The notes beneath the pieces were generated by a model, which saw only the letters and a program-made list of their open reading frames with translations, did no database searches and had not been told where the DNA came from. Made by a program: the position numbers and the translations under genes. Positions 17,794 to 27,132 of a stretch of DNA of 64,000 nt are shown piece after piece; the stretch's first letter is position 1, and every line of letters begins with the position of its first letter. The DNA is from Metabacillus litoralis (GTDB lineage: Bacteria; Bacillota; Bacilli; Bacillales; Bacillaceae): contig NZ_JAIVKL010000010.1 in the NCBI RefSeq assembly GCF_020524045.1, forward strand, positions 1 to 64,000. The letters are read 5' to 3'.

Positions 17794-20700
17794 TACCTAT
17801 TCCCTCCTCTCTCATTCTTTTTAATACAGCATCATTTTTTTCGCTTTTTAACACACGATAATTATTTTCTTCTAACGAATCATCAAATTGACAAACTGAT
17901 TTATATTCACAATATGTGCAAGGCTTTTTATCTTTAAGTTTATAAGGACTAATATCTATCACACCGTCTGTTATATTTGTCCCGATATTTTTAAAGGTCG
18001 TGCGTACATGGTTTCGTAACAGCTTAAACTCTTCCTCACTTGCAATGGAAGATGTAGAACGGAAGCCACCTTCTTTTTTCAATCCTGCTGCAATAATATT
18101 TGATGAACTACCTTCTGTTAAAGAATTGTCCATTAAACGAACGGCTTCTTCATCTCCAAGCAATAATCCCTTCATTTTAAATTTCTTAAAAATCTCATCA
18201 TCTAATTTATCCTCTGATAACATAGTTGATGCTTGAATCATTGGGTCATGCACATGGAAATACAAAACACCAGCTGGGGTTGCTTGTACACCTAACCACT
18301 TCGTCGAATTTGAGATAATTACATCTAGATATGTGAGCATTTGTAAAGCTAAACCATAATATACTTCTGATAGTTGCACATTTTTTTCACTAGATTTGTA
18401 GTCAACAATTCTTAACAACACACCATTTTTCCCAGTTGCTTTATCGACACGATCAATTCGACCTGCAACTTCCATCGTGCAGCCATTAGGCAATGTAAAA
18501 CGTATTGGTGGAAGCTCGCCACCTTTACCAAAACCAAGTTCTAAACCAATTGGTGCAAATCCACTTGCTTTCGCATGTTCACTTAAAATGGAAGAAGCAC
18601 GTGAAAGAATTTTCTGTAGCTTTCTTTTTATATAATGATAGCGATTCGAGCTGAGTAAGATTTCTTTCTGCAAACGTGGTGCTAATTTTTCTACTGCATC
18701 GTTCGAAAGTCGATCACATTGATCTTTTGTTAGCTGCTGCCAATCGATGTTCAATTGTTGTAATCGATCTGAAATTAACTTAAGAGCCGAATGAAACATC
18801 TGGCCGATATCTGGCGCCTCTAGCTTAAAGAATTGTCGTTCCTTTAGTTTTAGTCCATGTGAAGCAAAATGAGAAAACGGACAGCTATTAAACTGTTCCA
18901 TACGTGATACACTTCCTTGGATATGATCACTGTAAAGCTCGCGACTGACTGCGGTATCAAGCTTTTTCGGTTTATTCTCATAAGATAAACTACTTAAAAC
19001 CCTTTGAGTGATATTTTTTGTTTCAGATAATACGAAATGATTATACGCATCCCACCAAATTGGCTGAATTGGGTAGCCTCTTTTCCATGCTTGAAGTTGT
19101 GAAGTAACATATGCCAACGTAACATTCTGATTCACCATAAAACTAAGTTGTTCTTCTATTGATAACTGTTCTGGTTCATTAATCAAGCGCTGCTTATTAA
19201 TAAGTGGAAACATTTCTTCTATCCGTTTCAAGATGACTGAAGGAAGCAATGCTTTCCCTTCTTCATCAGCCATTGGGTATGATAAATAAAGCTTATCTGA
19301 TGGACTTGATAACGACATATAAATAATGAAGTTTTCATCTAAAAGCTGCTGTCTTGCTGTTGGTGCTAAATCAATCCCTTGATAATGCAGCGCTTCTCTT
19401 TCATCTTCAGTTAGTATTCCTTCTTCTTTCGGTCGTGCTGGAATAACACCGTCATTTACTCCTACGATAAATGAACACTTCACATTAAAAAATCTCGACT
19501 TTTCAAAGTCTGCAATTAGCACCTGATCAATTGCTGGAGGTACTAGTGAAAATTTCATTGATTCCAGTCCCGTTTCTAGCATATCTGAAAACAGTTTTAA
19601 TGAAATTTCCTCATCTGCTAACATCTCTACAAACTCATCTAATAAATTGATAACAGCCTGCCAAACTTGATCATGCTCTCTTGCTTCTAAAAGTTGTCCT
19701 CTATCTTCAGCTTCAATTCGAAGCTTTTCTATTTTCTCTGGAATTTGTAGCTCTTCTAAATACAGATATAATGCTTCAGCAAGAGATCTTCCGGTTTTAC
19801 TTTGCTTAAACCTCTTCTGCAAATTTAAAACAGGTTTTGTTACAAGATCACGAAGATCATTCAACTTGTTCTCCATCTGCTTTTCTTCATCAGTCACAAC
19901 AAATTCATCATCAAGAGAATAAAATCGACGATATCTCCATCGCTCATCTCTTGTCCATCTTGAGCCTTGAATACCATAAGAAAGAACATAGTTTTCTAGT
20001 AAATCCATATCTTCTCTTATTTCATGTTTATCCACATCAAGTGGAAAGAGCATCTCTGTTTTTATGCCTCTAAATACAGCTTCATATCTCCAGTACCCAT
20101 TAATCATCTCTAATGTTGAACGAATTAATTCCACTAATGGATGATTTAACATTGAGCGTTTTTGATCGATGAAAAAAGGAATATCATAATCTCTAAATAC
20201 TTGCTGAATCACATCTCGGTATTCATTAGCATTTCTAATAAGCAGTGCCATATCACGATAACGATATTGTGAACTCCTAATAAGTTCCTGAATTTCTCTT
20301 GCAATTCCTTCTATTTCTGAGCGACGGTTTGATGCTTGAAATAATGTTATATTTGTATTTTTCTCATACACACTAGTTGGTCGTGCATCATAATTAGCTT
20401 CCAAGTGACTTAATGAAGGATTTCTCGTAAAACGGTGCTGTTCATTAAGCAAGAGTGGCTGCTCCACTTCTTTGCCCACCTCACCGGCAAGCTGGAGGAT
20501 TTTATAATACGTTCTTCCTGTCATTTGATAAAGATGTAGTTCATGAGGAAGATGTTCTTCATATGCCTTATCAGCAGTAAGAGCTATTTTTACATTTTTT
20601 GCATGCTTGATTAAAGACGCAACCACTTCATATTCCTGTGGTGTAAAACTATGAAAACCATCAATATAAATATCTGCTGATTTAAGAAAGCTTGATTCCT

Positions 20701-21277
20701 CGACCTTTTCCGCTAACAATTTTAAGTAATCCTCTGAATCTACATATTTATGACTTAAGTGAATTTCAAGTTGCTTATAAAGGATCGCCATATCATGTAG
20801 TTTATCTGTTAATGTTTTTTTATCTTGTTCTGTATGGGCATTTTCTAAATAATTCTCTAGTTCTTGTGGAGACAAACAATAACGTTTAAACTCAGTAAGC
20901 ATAACTTCCAGCTGTTCAATAAAGCCATTTTTATCGCTAGCTTTAGCAAAAACCTTGAATTCTTGTTTATATTGTTCAACTAACTTTCTTAGCATCATTT
21001 GAATTCCAGTACTTGAAAGATGATGACGAGTCATGCCACCTGTTTCCTGTAAAACACGCCATGCTAAACGACTAAAGCTAAACGTTTGAGCTCGAATCAT
21101 TCCCCCTAAATTTGGAGTGCGAATCAATTCATACTCAGCACCAAATGTCATTTGATCTGGAACAAGATAAATAATAGGCTTGCCAATAGGCTCTTCTTTT
21201 AGCTTATCTCTAATTTCATTTAATATCGTCTCAGTTTTCCCGCTACCTGAGCGACCTAGAATAAATTGAATGCTCAT
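17786..21277 (-). CDS. addB: AddB, helicase-nuclease subunit of AddAB
   Basis: 1163 residues from the ATG at 21277, which has GAGGG 5 nt upstream; the in-frame GTG at 21289 is part of that ribosome site. The N-terminal GRSGSGKT (8-15) is the Walker A of the inactivated helicase domain. Near the C-terminus VLLRIVDYKSSEKN is the RecB-type nuclease motif. A cysteine in NSCPFSHFA near residue 796 and the trio in CTYCEYKSVC near 1118-1127 match the four-cysteine Fe-S cluster of AddB. It senses Chi and cuts the 5' strand. It is followed directly by addA. Confidence 0.96.
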   Translation of the reverse strand: MSIQFILGRSGSGKTETILNEIRDKLKEEPIGKPIIYLVPDQMTFGAEYELIRTPNLGGMIRAQTFSFSRLAWRVLQETGGMTRHHLSSTGIQMMLRKLVEQYKQEFKVFAKASDKNGFIEQLEVMLTEFKRYCLSPQELENYLENAHTEQDKKTLTDKLHDMAILYKQLEIHLSHKYVDSEDYLKLLAEKVEESSFLKSADIYIDGFHSFTPQEYEVVASLIKHAKNVKIALTADKAYEEHLPHELHLYQMTGRTYYKILQLAGEVGKEVEQPLLLNEQHRFTRNPSLSHLEANYDARPTSVYEKNTNITLFQASNRRSEIEGIAREIQELIRSSQYRYRDMALLIRNANEYRDVIQQVFRDYDIPFFIDQKRSMLNHPLVELIRSTLEMINGYWRYEAVFRGIKTEMLFPLDVDKHEIREDMDLLENYVLSYGIQGSRWTRDERWRYRRFYSLDDEFVVTDEEKQMENKLNDLRDLVTKPVLNLQKRFKQSKTGRSLAEALYLYLEELQIPEKIEKLRIEAEDRGQLLEAREHDQVWQAVINLLDEFVEMLADEEISLKLFSDMLETGLESMKFSLVPPAIDQVLIADFEKSRFFNVKCSFIVGVNDGVIPARPKEEGILTEDEREALHYQGIDLAPTARQQLLDENFIIYMSLSSPSDKLYLSYPMADEEGKALLPSVILKRIEEMFPLINKQRLINEPEQLSIEEQLSFMVNQNVTLAYVTSQLQAWKRGYPIQPIWWDAYNHFVLSETKNITQRVLSSLSYENKPKKLDTAVSRELYSDHIQGSVSRMEQFNSCPFSHFASHGLKLKERQFFKLEAPDIGQMFHSALKLISDRLQQLNIDWQQLTKDQCDRLSNDAVEKLAPRLQKEILLSSNRYHYIKRKLQKILSRASSILSEHAKASGFAPIGLELGFGKGGELPPIRFTLPNGCTMEVAGRIDRVDKATGKNGVLLRIVDYKSSEKNVQLSEVYYGLALQMLTYLDVIISNSTKWLGVQATPAGVLYFHVHDPMIQASTMLSEDKLDDEIFKKFKMKGLLLGDEEAVRLMDNSLTEGSSSNIIAAGLKKEGGFRSTSSIASEEEFKLLRNHVRTTFKNIGTNITDGVIDISPYKLKDKKPCTYCEYKSVCQFDDSLEENNYRVLKSEKNDAVLKRMREEGIGNE

Positions 21278-21289
21278 GTTATCCCTCAC

Positions 21290-21639
21290 TATCGTTAAGA
21301 GTTATTAATCTGTTAAAAGTTACTCAAGTTTTATCTATTTAAATTTAGGTATTTGTTAAAGTTCATTTTTGACAGTTATAAAAAAGCCAGCTAGCAACTG
21401 TCAGTACTCCAATTTACCAAGGGAAAAATAAATACCACTCTACAATTAGCGTGGTAATAAAATCATATAATAATATTTATAAAAATTATCTATTCCGAAT
21501 GAATTTACTCTCTCTCTATTTTACTTTACTTTTCAAGCAAATTCCATTTTTCATCACTACCAACATTTGTCTAAATTGATCTGAGCTTTATACACAGATT
21601 ACTTGAAGAAATCATAAAAATAGATGAGGGGTGAGAAAA
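21290..21639. other. Divergent promoter region between addB and the MFS gene
   Basis: No ORF. Two inverted repeats are visible: TGACAGTT (21370-21377) with AACTGTCA (21396-21403), and TACCAC (21433-21438) with GTGGTA (21451-21456). They could be regulator sites. Near-matches to ComK boxes (A-rich, 5-nt gap, T-rich) exist near 21357 but are not convincing. Confidence 0.4.
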
Positions 21640-22752
21640 GTGAAGGAGCGTAATATTGCTGTTTTTATGTGGATTACTGCCGTATGTGTTGCAAGTAATA
21701 TATATTTATTAATTCCGATCTACTCCGCTGTCGCTGATGGATTATCGATTTCATATGACGAAGCCGTATTTTCTAGTACAATCTTTATTTTTTGTTATGC
21801 CATAGGACTTTTAAGCTTTGGACCAATCTCTGAGAAATTCAGCAAAAAACATGTTCTCTTTCTCGGAATGATCATCTCTGCCCTTCTAACATTTTCTCTT
21901 GGCTTATCTTTCTCACAATCAAGCTTTTATATTTTCCGTGCTCTACAAGGTCTTGCTTTAGGTAGCTTTGCACCTGTCGCTTATGCATATTGCTTTGACA
22001 GCTTTACGCCAAAAATACGCACCTTTATTATCGCGATCATTAATACAGGATTTTTAATGGCAGGTATTATTGGACAGCTACTTAGTTCTTCATTTCTATT
22101 GATATTTAATTGGAGAGCTGTTTTTTATTTTTTAGGATTGATGTATCTTATTCTTTCATTTTTCACTTTTTATATTCTTCCTAAAACTTCATCTAAAAAT
22201 TTAGTTTCTGAAAAAGTAAATTCTACTAGTAAGCTAGTGCAGCCATCAATAATAGTTGGCTTATTTCTTACTTTTTTCACATTAATGTCATTCGTTTCCT
22301 TTTACGAAGAACTTGCGCAATACTTTATTGGTCAAGAAAAAGTCCTTTTCTATACTCGCTGTATTGGCTTACTTGGAACACCACTCTCACTTTTTAGTGG
22401 AAAATGGTTAAAAAAACATCCTCCATTAAAAATCATCTTAGTTTGTTTATCCTTTATGATTGGTGCTTTCGCTTTTATGCTCCTAACAAAACAACTATTT
22501 CTCATCACATGTTTATCAATTATTTTTGTATCATCTATTGCCGTTTTAATTCCTAGTTTAATTACGTTTATTGGTGAATCAGCGGCTGACAAACGAGCAA
22601 CAGCCATTTCCCTTTATTCTTTCACATTGCTAACTGGTGCTAGTGTCGGTCCAATGGTTTCAAGCTTTTTAGACTTTCAACACACCCTTTTTCTATTCAT
22701 CTCAATATTTTGCATCGGATTTATTTCATTCTTTTTTCTTAGACGCTGTTAA
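21640..22752 (+). CDS. MFS transporter
   Basis: About 370 residues with 11-12 hydrophobic helices spread over the whole length, a drug-efflux-like MFS protein. GPISEKFSKKHVLFLGM near residue 68 fits the loop 2-3 motif A (G-x-x-S/D-x-x-S/G-K-K). RALQGLALGSFAPVAYAY near 108 fits motif B/C. The GTG at 21640 lies 8 nt after AGGGG; the earlier GTG at 21631 overlaps that site. It is probably an exporter of small molecules in the cytoplasmic membrane; the substrate cannot be told. No adjacent regulator is seen. Confidence 0.87.
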   Translation: MKERNIAVFMWITAVCVASNIYLLIPIYSAVADGLSISYDEAVFSSTIFIFCYAIGLLSFGPISEKFSKKHVLFLGMIISALLTFSLGLSFSQSSFYIFRALQGLALGSFAPVAYAYCFDSFTPKIRTFIIAIINTGFLMAGIIGQLLSSSFLLIFNWRAVFYFLGLMYLILSFFTFYILPKTSSKNLVSEKVNSTSKLVQPSIIVGLFLTFFTLMSFVSFYEELAQYFIGQEKVLFYTRCIGLLGTPLSLFSGKWLKKHPPLKIILVCLSFMIGAFAFMLLTKQLFLITCLSIIFVSSIAVLIPSLITFIGESAADKRATAISLYSFTLLTGASVGPMVSSFLDFQHTLFLFISIFCIGFISFFFLRRC

Positions 22753-22836
22753 AACATTGTTGGCTTTTTGTTACAGACAGTCGCTATCTGCGGAAAATAA
22801 TGAGGTTCATTTTTTCCTCCGAAATAAAATAACAAA

Positions 22837-22859
22837 AGAGGCTAGTACATCCAGCCTCT
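22837..22859 (-). terminator. Terminator of the thiolase gene
   Basis: AGAGGCT (22837-22843) pairs with AGCCTCT (22853-22859); on the minus strand it runs into TTTTGTTATTTT. It lies 13 nt past the thiolase stop. Confidence 0.65.
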
Positions 22860-22871
22860 AATCACAACAGT

Positions 22872-24044
22872 TTATTCTCTTTCTAAAAATAGAGCGACCC
22901 CAATACCACCGCCAACACATAAGGTTGCCAATCCTTTTTTAGCATTTTGTTGCTTCATTTCATGTAAAAGACTAACAACAATTCTTGAACCTGTGCAGCC
23001 TATTGGATGTCCTAAGCTTATTCCACTTCCATTTACATTCACCTTATCTCTGTTCAACTCAAGTTGCTTTTCAACGGCTAAATATTGAGCAGCAAACGCT
23101 TCGTTAATTTCTACAACATCTATATCATCAATAGACCAACCTAATGCAGCTAACCCCTTTTTCACTGCAGGAACTGGTCCTATCCCCATTACCTTCGGAT
23201 CTACACCTGCTACTGAATAGTGTGAGATTTTTGCTAAAATAGGGATTCCCCTTTCTTCAGCTTCTTCTCTTGACATTAAAACAAGTGCAGCGGCTCCATC
23301 ATTTAAAGACGATGCATTACCAGCTGTGACTGATCCTCCTTCTCTAAAAATTGACGCTAAGGACGCTAATTTTTCACTTGTTACCTGCTTAGGTCCCTCA
23401 TCTTGAGAGATGGTTATATTTCCTTTTCTTGTACTAACATTAATTGGGATAATTTCTTCCTGAAACTTTCCACTTTCAATGGCAGCTAAAGCCCGAGTAT
23501 GACTTGATAAAGCAAGTTCATCTTGTTCTTCTCTTGAAATTTGATATTCCTCTGCAACATTTTCAGCCGTTTCTCCCATCATAATATGATGAATCGGATC
23601 TTCTAATATCTCCCAAACACTATCTGTCACCTGACCATGCTGAAGACGAGATCCCCAGCGATGTTGCTTAAGTATGTAAGGACTTGAACTCATTGCTTCA
23701 ACTCCACCAGCAATAACGATGTTTGAATGACCTGTTTGAATTTGCATAGCAGCCGATATAATTGCCTGCATTCCTGATGCACATTGTCTTTGGATCGTAT
23801 AACCAGTTGTTTTATCAGGAAAACCTGCTATTAAAGCAGACGTTCGTGCTGTATTCGGTTCATCAGTTCTTTGAATACAATGACCTAAAATGACTTCTTC
23901 AACATCCTTTTTTTCCAACTTACTTCTTTTCACAACCTCATCTAATACTGGCACTGCAAGCTGTGTAGGCAACAAATCCTTGAAAGCGCCTCCAAAAGAA
24001 CCAATAGGTGTCCTCACTGCAGCTGTGATAACAACTTCACGCAT
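22872..24044 (-). CDS. Acetyl-CoA acetyltransferase / thiolase
   Basis: 390 residues of the thiolase II family. The acylation cysteine C88 is in QRQCASGMQ, the active-site H346 in GHPIGCTGSR and the second catalytic C376 in LCVGGGIG. It condenses two acetyl-CoA or cleaves acetoacetyl-CoA in fatty acid or ketone metabolism. B. subtilis carries such a thiolase (YhfS) in the syntenic region, the likely ortholog; MmgA is the alternative. The ATG follows AAGGGGGATGGGAA. It is monocistronic. The tandem repeat array begins about 165 nt upstream of its start, so any promoter must lie in between or within the array. Confidence 0.93.
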   Translation of the reverse strand: MREVVITAAVRTPIGSFGGAFKDLLPTQLAVPVLDEVVKRSKLEKKDVEEVILGHCIQRTDEPNTARTSALIAGFPDKTTGYTIQRQCASGMQAIISAAMQIQTGHSNIVIAGGVEAMSSSPYILKQHRWGSRLQHGQVTDSVWEILEDPIHHIMMGETAENVAEEYQISREEQDELALSSHTRALAAIESGKFQEEIIPINVSTRKGNITISQDEGPKQVTSEKLASLASIFREGGSVTAGNASSLNDGAAALVLMSREEAEERGIPILAKISHYSVAGVDPKVMGIGPVPAVKKGLAALGWSIDDIDVVEINEAFAAQYLAVEKQLELNRDKVNVNGSGISLGHPIGCTGSRIVVSLLHEMKQQNAKKGLATLCVGGGIGVALFLERE

Positions 24045-24209
24045 TTCCCATCCCCCTTAGTTAGTAAACTCGTAAAATAGTTATAAATCGGGTATGTACC
24101 CATGTTTTTATTATAATATAGATTTATATCATTTTATAAAACTTTCTTGATTTTGTTTGAAGACCTTTAGATTGGGGCTTCGGCTCGATTTTGTCTTTCA
24201 TAAGCTTGA

Positions 24210-24690
24210 GACATTTAAGCGAGCGGAAAGACCGAATAAATGTCTGTCATAGAGGTGATGAAGGACTTAAGTGAGAGGAAAGACCAAGTAAATGTCCGTC
24301 ATAGTGCTGATGAAGGACTTAAGCAAGAGGAAAGACCGAGTAAATGTCCGTCATAGTGCTGATGAAGGACTTAAGCGAGGAGAAAGACATAGTAAATGTC
24401 CGTCATAGTGCTGATGAAGGACTTAAGCGAGGGGAAAGACATAGTAAATGTCCGTCATAGTGCTGATGAAGGACTTAAGCGAGAGGAAAGAGATTAAGTA
24501 AATGTCCGTCATAGTGCTGATGAAGGACTTAAGCGAGAGGAAAGACCGAGTAAATGTCCGTCATAGTGCTGATGAAGGACTTAAGCAAGGGTAAAGACCA
24601 AGTAAATGTCCGTCATAGTGCTGATGAAGGACTTAAGCAAGGGTAAAGCATGAGTAAAAGTTCGTCATATAATTGATGAAAGACATAAGT
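24210..24690. repeat. 52-bp tandem repeat array
   Basis: Units begin GACTTAAGC at 24264, 24316, 24368, 24420, 24472, 24526, 24578 and 24630. The period is 52 bp (one unit is 54). Degenerate edge units start at 24210 and 24682. Each unit contains GTCCGTCAT, a 7-nt AGTGCTG spacer and ATGAAGGAC, which form a 9-bp imperfect hairpin, plus a variable 10-nt segment (AGAGGAAAGA and variants). There are no unique spacers, so it is not CRISPR. 52 is not a multiple of three, so it is not a coding repeat. Confidence 0.95.
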
Positions 24691-24905
24691 ACAGAGATGC
24701 GGTGTTCCTGGAAACTAAATTAGGAAATGTAATATTAGAATGTGTTCTACACAACGCAACAGTCGTGAATATTGTTGGGTTTTCTTTCAGAATTAAAGAT
24801 CACTTAGAAAAAGAAGATGTTAATTCATTTTTGAACATTCATAAACGATCAAAATTGTACATCGCTAGCTTGACATTTACACATTTAAAGAGTAAAAACA
24901 AAAAA

Positions 24906-24946
24906 TGCCAACTCTATAAGGAATATTTTCATCCTGAGAGTTAGCA
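24906..24946 (-). terminator. Terminator of yhjE-sipV
   Basis: TGCCAACTCT (24906-24915) pairs with AGAGTTAGCA (24937-24946) with one mismatch. Read on the minus strand it is followed by TTTTTTGTTTTT, right after the sipV stop. Confidence 0.75.
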
Positions 24947-25450
24947 CTAGTCTTTGTTTTTTACAGTTCCGATAACATCAACAATTTTCACAAGTCCAAA
25001 ATGACGGCTATCACGACTTTGAATTCGATTATCTCCAATAACAAAAATATAACCTTTTGGAATTCTAGTTTTATTTGTAATTTCTTCTAAGGTGAAATTA
25101 CCTATTTGGTTGTTCACCTTATTTTTCTTTTCATCTAAAAACGGCTCGTTGACTTTTTTTCCATTAATAAAAAGCTGATCATCTTTATAATAAATTTCGT
25201 CGCCAGGTAATCCAATAACCCGTTTTACATAAATTTCCTGCGTATCTTCTAACTGAAAAAGAACAACATCAAATCGTTTAAGCGATTGAAAATAAATTCC
25301 TAACTTATTTATAGAGAGTAACCGTCCTTCTTCATAAGTAGGTTGCATAGAGACTCCTTCAACCTTGTATTCAACAAATATATAAGCTTTAACAAAAATA
25401 GCCAAAAAACAAATACCGACTGCTGAAAAAGCAATTCCTTTTTTCTTCAT
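24947..25450 (-). CDS. sipV: Type I signal peptidase, SipV/SipS-like
   Basis: 167 residues. One N-terminal membrane anchor spans about residues 7-27. The catalytic serine is S34 in GVSMQPT and the general base K76 in YVKRVIGLPGDE. The later conserved boxes are GYIFVIGDNR and SRDSRHFG near 135-152. It cleaves signal peptides from secreted proteins on the outer face of the membrane. It lies 14 nt after yhjE with an AGGAGGG ribosome site. In B. subtilis sipV likewise follows yhjE, which makes SipV the best match among the several Sip paralogs. Confidence 0.92.
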   Translation of the reverse strand: MKKKGIAFSAVGICFLAIFVKAYIFVEYKVEGVSMQPTYEEGRLLSINKLGIYFQSLKRFDVVLFQLEDTQEIYVKRVIGLPGDEIYYKDDQLFINGKKVNEPFLDEKKNKVNNQIGNFTLEEITNKTRIPKGYIFVIGDNRIQSRDSRHFGLVKIVDVIGTVKNKD

Positions 25451-25464
25451 ACGACCCTCCTACT

Positions 25465-26082
25465 TTAATGGTCTCTATTTTTAACTGTTATCGTTCTATT
25501 TAAACGATGCTCCACTTTTTTCCCAATATACCATAACAAAAAGATAACAACTCCTGCTATGATTGATCGAATGGGCTGAGTAATAAGTGCCTGAATATCC
25601 TGACCAACAAAGCTAACCATAAAAATCATCACAAACTTACCAGCTAACACAGCTAAGATAAATTGCCAAAAGCTTATGCGTGAAAGCCCTGCAACTACAT
25701 TTATTGCTGCAGATGGTGTAAATGGAAAGCATAATATAAGAAAGAGTGGACTAAAGCCTCTACGTTCAATCCAGGTCAGTAGTTTTTTAATCCCCTTCCT
25801 TTCACGAAGCTTTTTAAAGATCGTAAATTGTCCGAGCTTTCTCATAATAATAAAGACAAGTATAGCTCCTGCAGAGGCACCTATCCATGATAGAAAAAAG
25901 CCCATCCATAGCCCGAAGGAGTTGACGTTCGCAACAATAAGTACAACTAGAGGTAAAAAAGGTAAAAAAGCTTCTAATAATGGCAATAATATAGCAAAAA
26001 AAGGACCAAATGAACGATATGTTTCAAATAGCTCCATTAATTGATCGATTGTAAATAGTTCCTGTAGTGTCTCCAAATTCAT
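25465..26082 (-). CDS. yhjE: TVP38/TMEM64 (DedA-like) membrane protein YhjE
   Basis: 205 residues with about five to six hydrophobic segments. The signature is visible as LPLLEAFLPFLPLVVLIVANVNSFG (residues about 37-61, shown here in pieces: LPLLEAFLPFLP then NVNSFG), GASAGAILVFI near 73 and LILCFPFTPSAAINVVAGLS near 114-133. SNARE-associated/DedA-superfamily proteins are linked to lipid scrambling or undecaprenyl-phosphate recycling. It is cotranscribed with sipV. The start follows GAGGAG. The specific function in bacilli is not established. Confidence 0.88.
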   Translation of the reverse strand: MNLETLQELFTIDQLMELFETYRSFGPFFAILLPLLEAFLPFLPLVVLIVANVNSFGLWMGFFLSWIGASAGAILVFIIMRKLGQFTIFKKLRERKGIKKLLTWIERRGFSPLFLILCFPFTPSAAINVVAGLSRISFWQFILAVLAGKFVMIFMVSFVGQDIQALITQPIRSIIAGVVIFLLWYIGKKVEHRLNRTITVKNRDH

Positions 26083-26239
26083 CTTATGCTCCTCAAATTA
26101 GTACCTTTACTTATTATCTATTCTACACATTAGTAACAAAACTTTAAAGTTAACAGCCCAATATTTTTCCTTGCATCCTACAGAAAGTTCAATTATAATC
26201 AATTAGAACAAGTGTTCTGTTTTGAAAGGAGCATTTATT

Positions 26240-26599
26240 TTGACCAGAATACCAAGTGATATCAGGGACATCATTGAACAATCAATCTATATACCCATGG
26301 CAATTAGTATCTTCAATCGTGACTTATCCACAATAGAGAATAGTCCATTTAAATTACATCGTCCGTATCTTACACTAGTAGAAGAAGCCTTGAAATTGGC
26401 TCAAAAAGATTTAGCTGATGTAAAACGGAATTTACATCAACATAAAATTAAAGTACATCAAGTTGAACGAGATGAAGCTTTTACATTGTATTCCTTTATC
26501 TTCAATGGATACGAAGAAAAACACAATTACTTTAATCCACGAATTCGTAATAAAGTTTCAGAGCTAATGGAAATGTATCTATTTAAGCCTACAAAATAA
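26240..26599 (+). CDS. yhjD: YhjD-family conserved protein
   Basis: 119 residues from a TTG start at 26240 that sits 8 nt after AAAGGAG; an upstream TTG at 26222 has no ribosome site. The sequence is mostly helical and charged (IPSDIRDIIEQSIYIPMAI, KLAQKDLADVKRNLHQHKIK) and ends with NPRIRNKVSELMEMYL. B. subtilis YhjD has the same size and the same place, divergent from yhjE-sipV. No catalytic motif is visible and no function is known to me. It is probably soluble and cytoplasmic. Confidence 0.75.
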   Translation: MTRIPSDIRDIIEQSIYIPMAISIFNRDLSTIENSPFKLHRPYLTLVEEALKLAQKDLADVKRNLHQHKIKVHQVERDEAFTLYSFIFNGYEEKHNYFNPRIRNKVSELMEMYLFKPTK

Positions 26600-26648
26600 T
26601 TGTATATGTTTTTCCTTCACAACCATGATGTGTAAAGGACACTAACTT

Positions 26649-26837
26649 CTATGTCCAATCGAACACCTTACCTATAAATCTTATGAAATACCAAAGTATT
26701 CTAAAAGGAAGAAAGATCAGTTCTGGAACGTAAAAAGCAATATCTAGCACACCGTCCATGAAAGTATAGCGATCTGAATTGTTCTTTCTTATTTCTTTTT
26801 TTCTCTTATATGTTTCTTTTCTTTTTTTCAACCACAT
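26649..26837 (-). CDS. Small basic membrane-associated protein, unrecognised
   Basis: 62 residues. The first 22 are strongly basic (WLKKRKETYKRKKEIRKN). The rest is hydrophobic with aromatic residues (DIAFYVPELIFLPFRILWYFIRFIGKVFD), forming one membrane or membrane-lying helix. An AAGGAG site 8 nt before the ATG makes it a credible gene. I do not recognise a family. The positive-inside pattern suggests the N-terminus is cytoplasmic. It is monocistronic between yhjD and the MITE-like repeat. Confidence 0.65.
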   Translation of the reverse strand: MWLKKRKETYKRKKEIRKNNSDRYTFMDGVLDIAFYVPELIFLPFRILWYFIRFIGKVFDWT

Positions 26838-27132
26838 AATGAATGCTCCTTATCTCTATTTAGAACTAATTATTTCATACATCTTATTAATCATTTACTA
26901 CGGATCAGTGACAATAAAGTTTCTCAATAGTCACTAAAGCATTCCAAGTCATTTTAGCATTGTTATTAAGCTAGGGATTGATAAGAATACAAAAAAAGAT
27001 CATATTAGTGAAAACGTTTGGAAGCTCTCTCTAAAAATGATCTCTTACTTTTATAAATATAGGAGGTGACACACTTAACACCCCCTATATTAAGTTTAAT
27101 TAAAGTCCATAAGTGATAAGCACATTTTGTTA

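Noticed and set aside
21350-21376. ComK boxes upstream of addB
   Set aside because: Only near-matches with wrong spacing in AT-rich DNA.
24210-24690. The 52-bp array as a CRISPR
   Set aside because: Units are contiguous with no unique spacers, and no cas gene is present.
24264-24690. Overlapping small ORFs (about 40 codons) starting in each 52-bp unit
   Set aside because: The frame changes with each unit and no proper ribosome site precedes the ATGs; likely a by-product of the repeat.
24702-24944. 80-codon plus-strand ORF after the tandem array
   Set aside because: It has no ribosome site, overlaps the sipV terminator, and its sequence looks like chance translation of AT-rich DNA.
27057-27090. 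Hairpin ATATAGGAGGTG / CACCCCCTATAT
   Set aside because: It resembles a terminator but is 380 nt past comK and upstream of the small membrane gene, with no T-run in a useful place.
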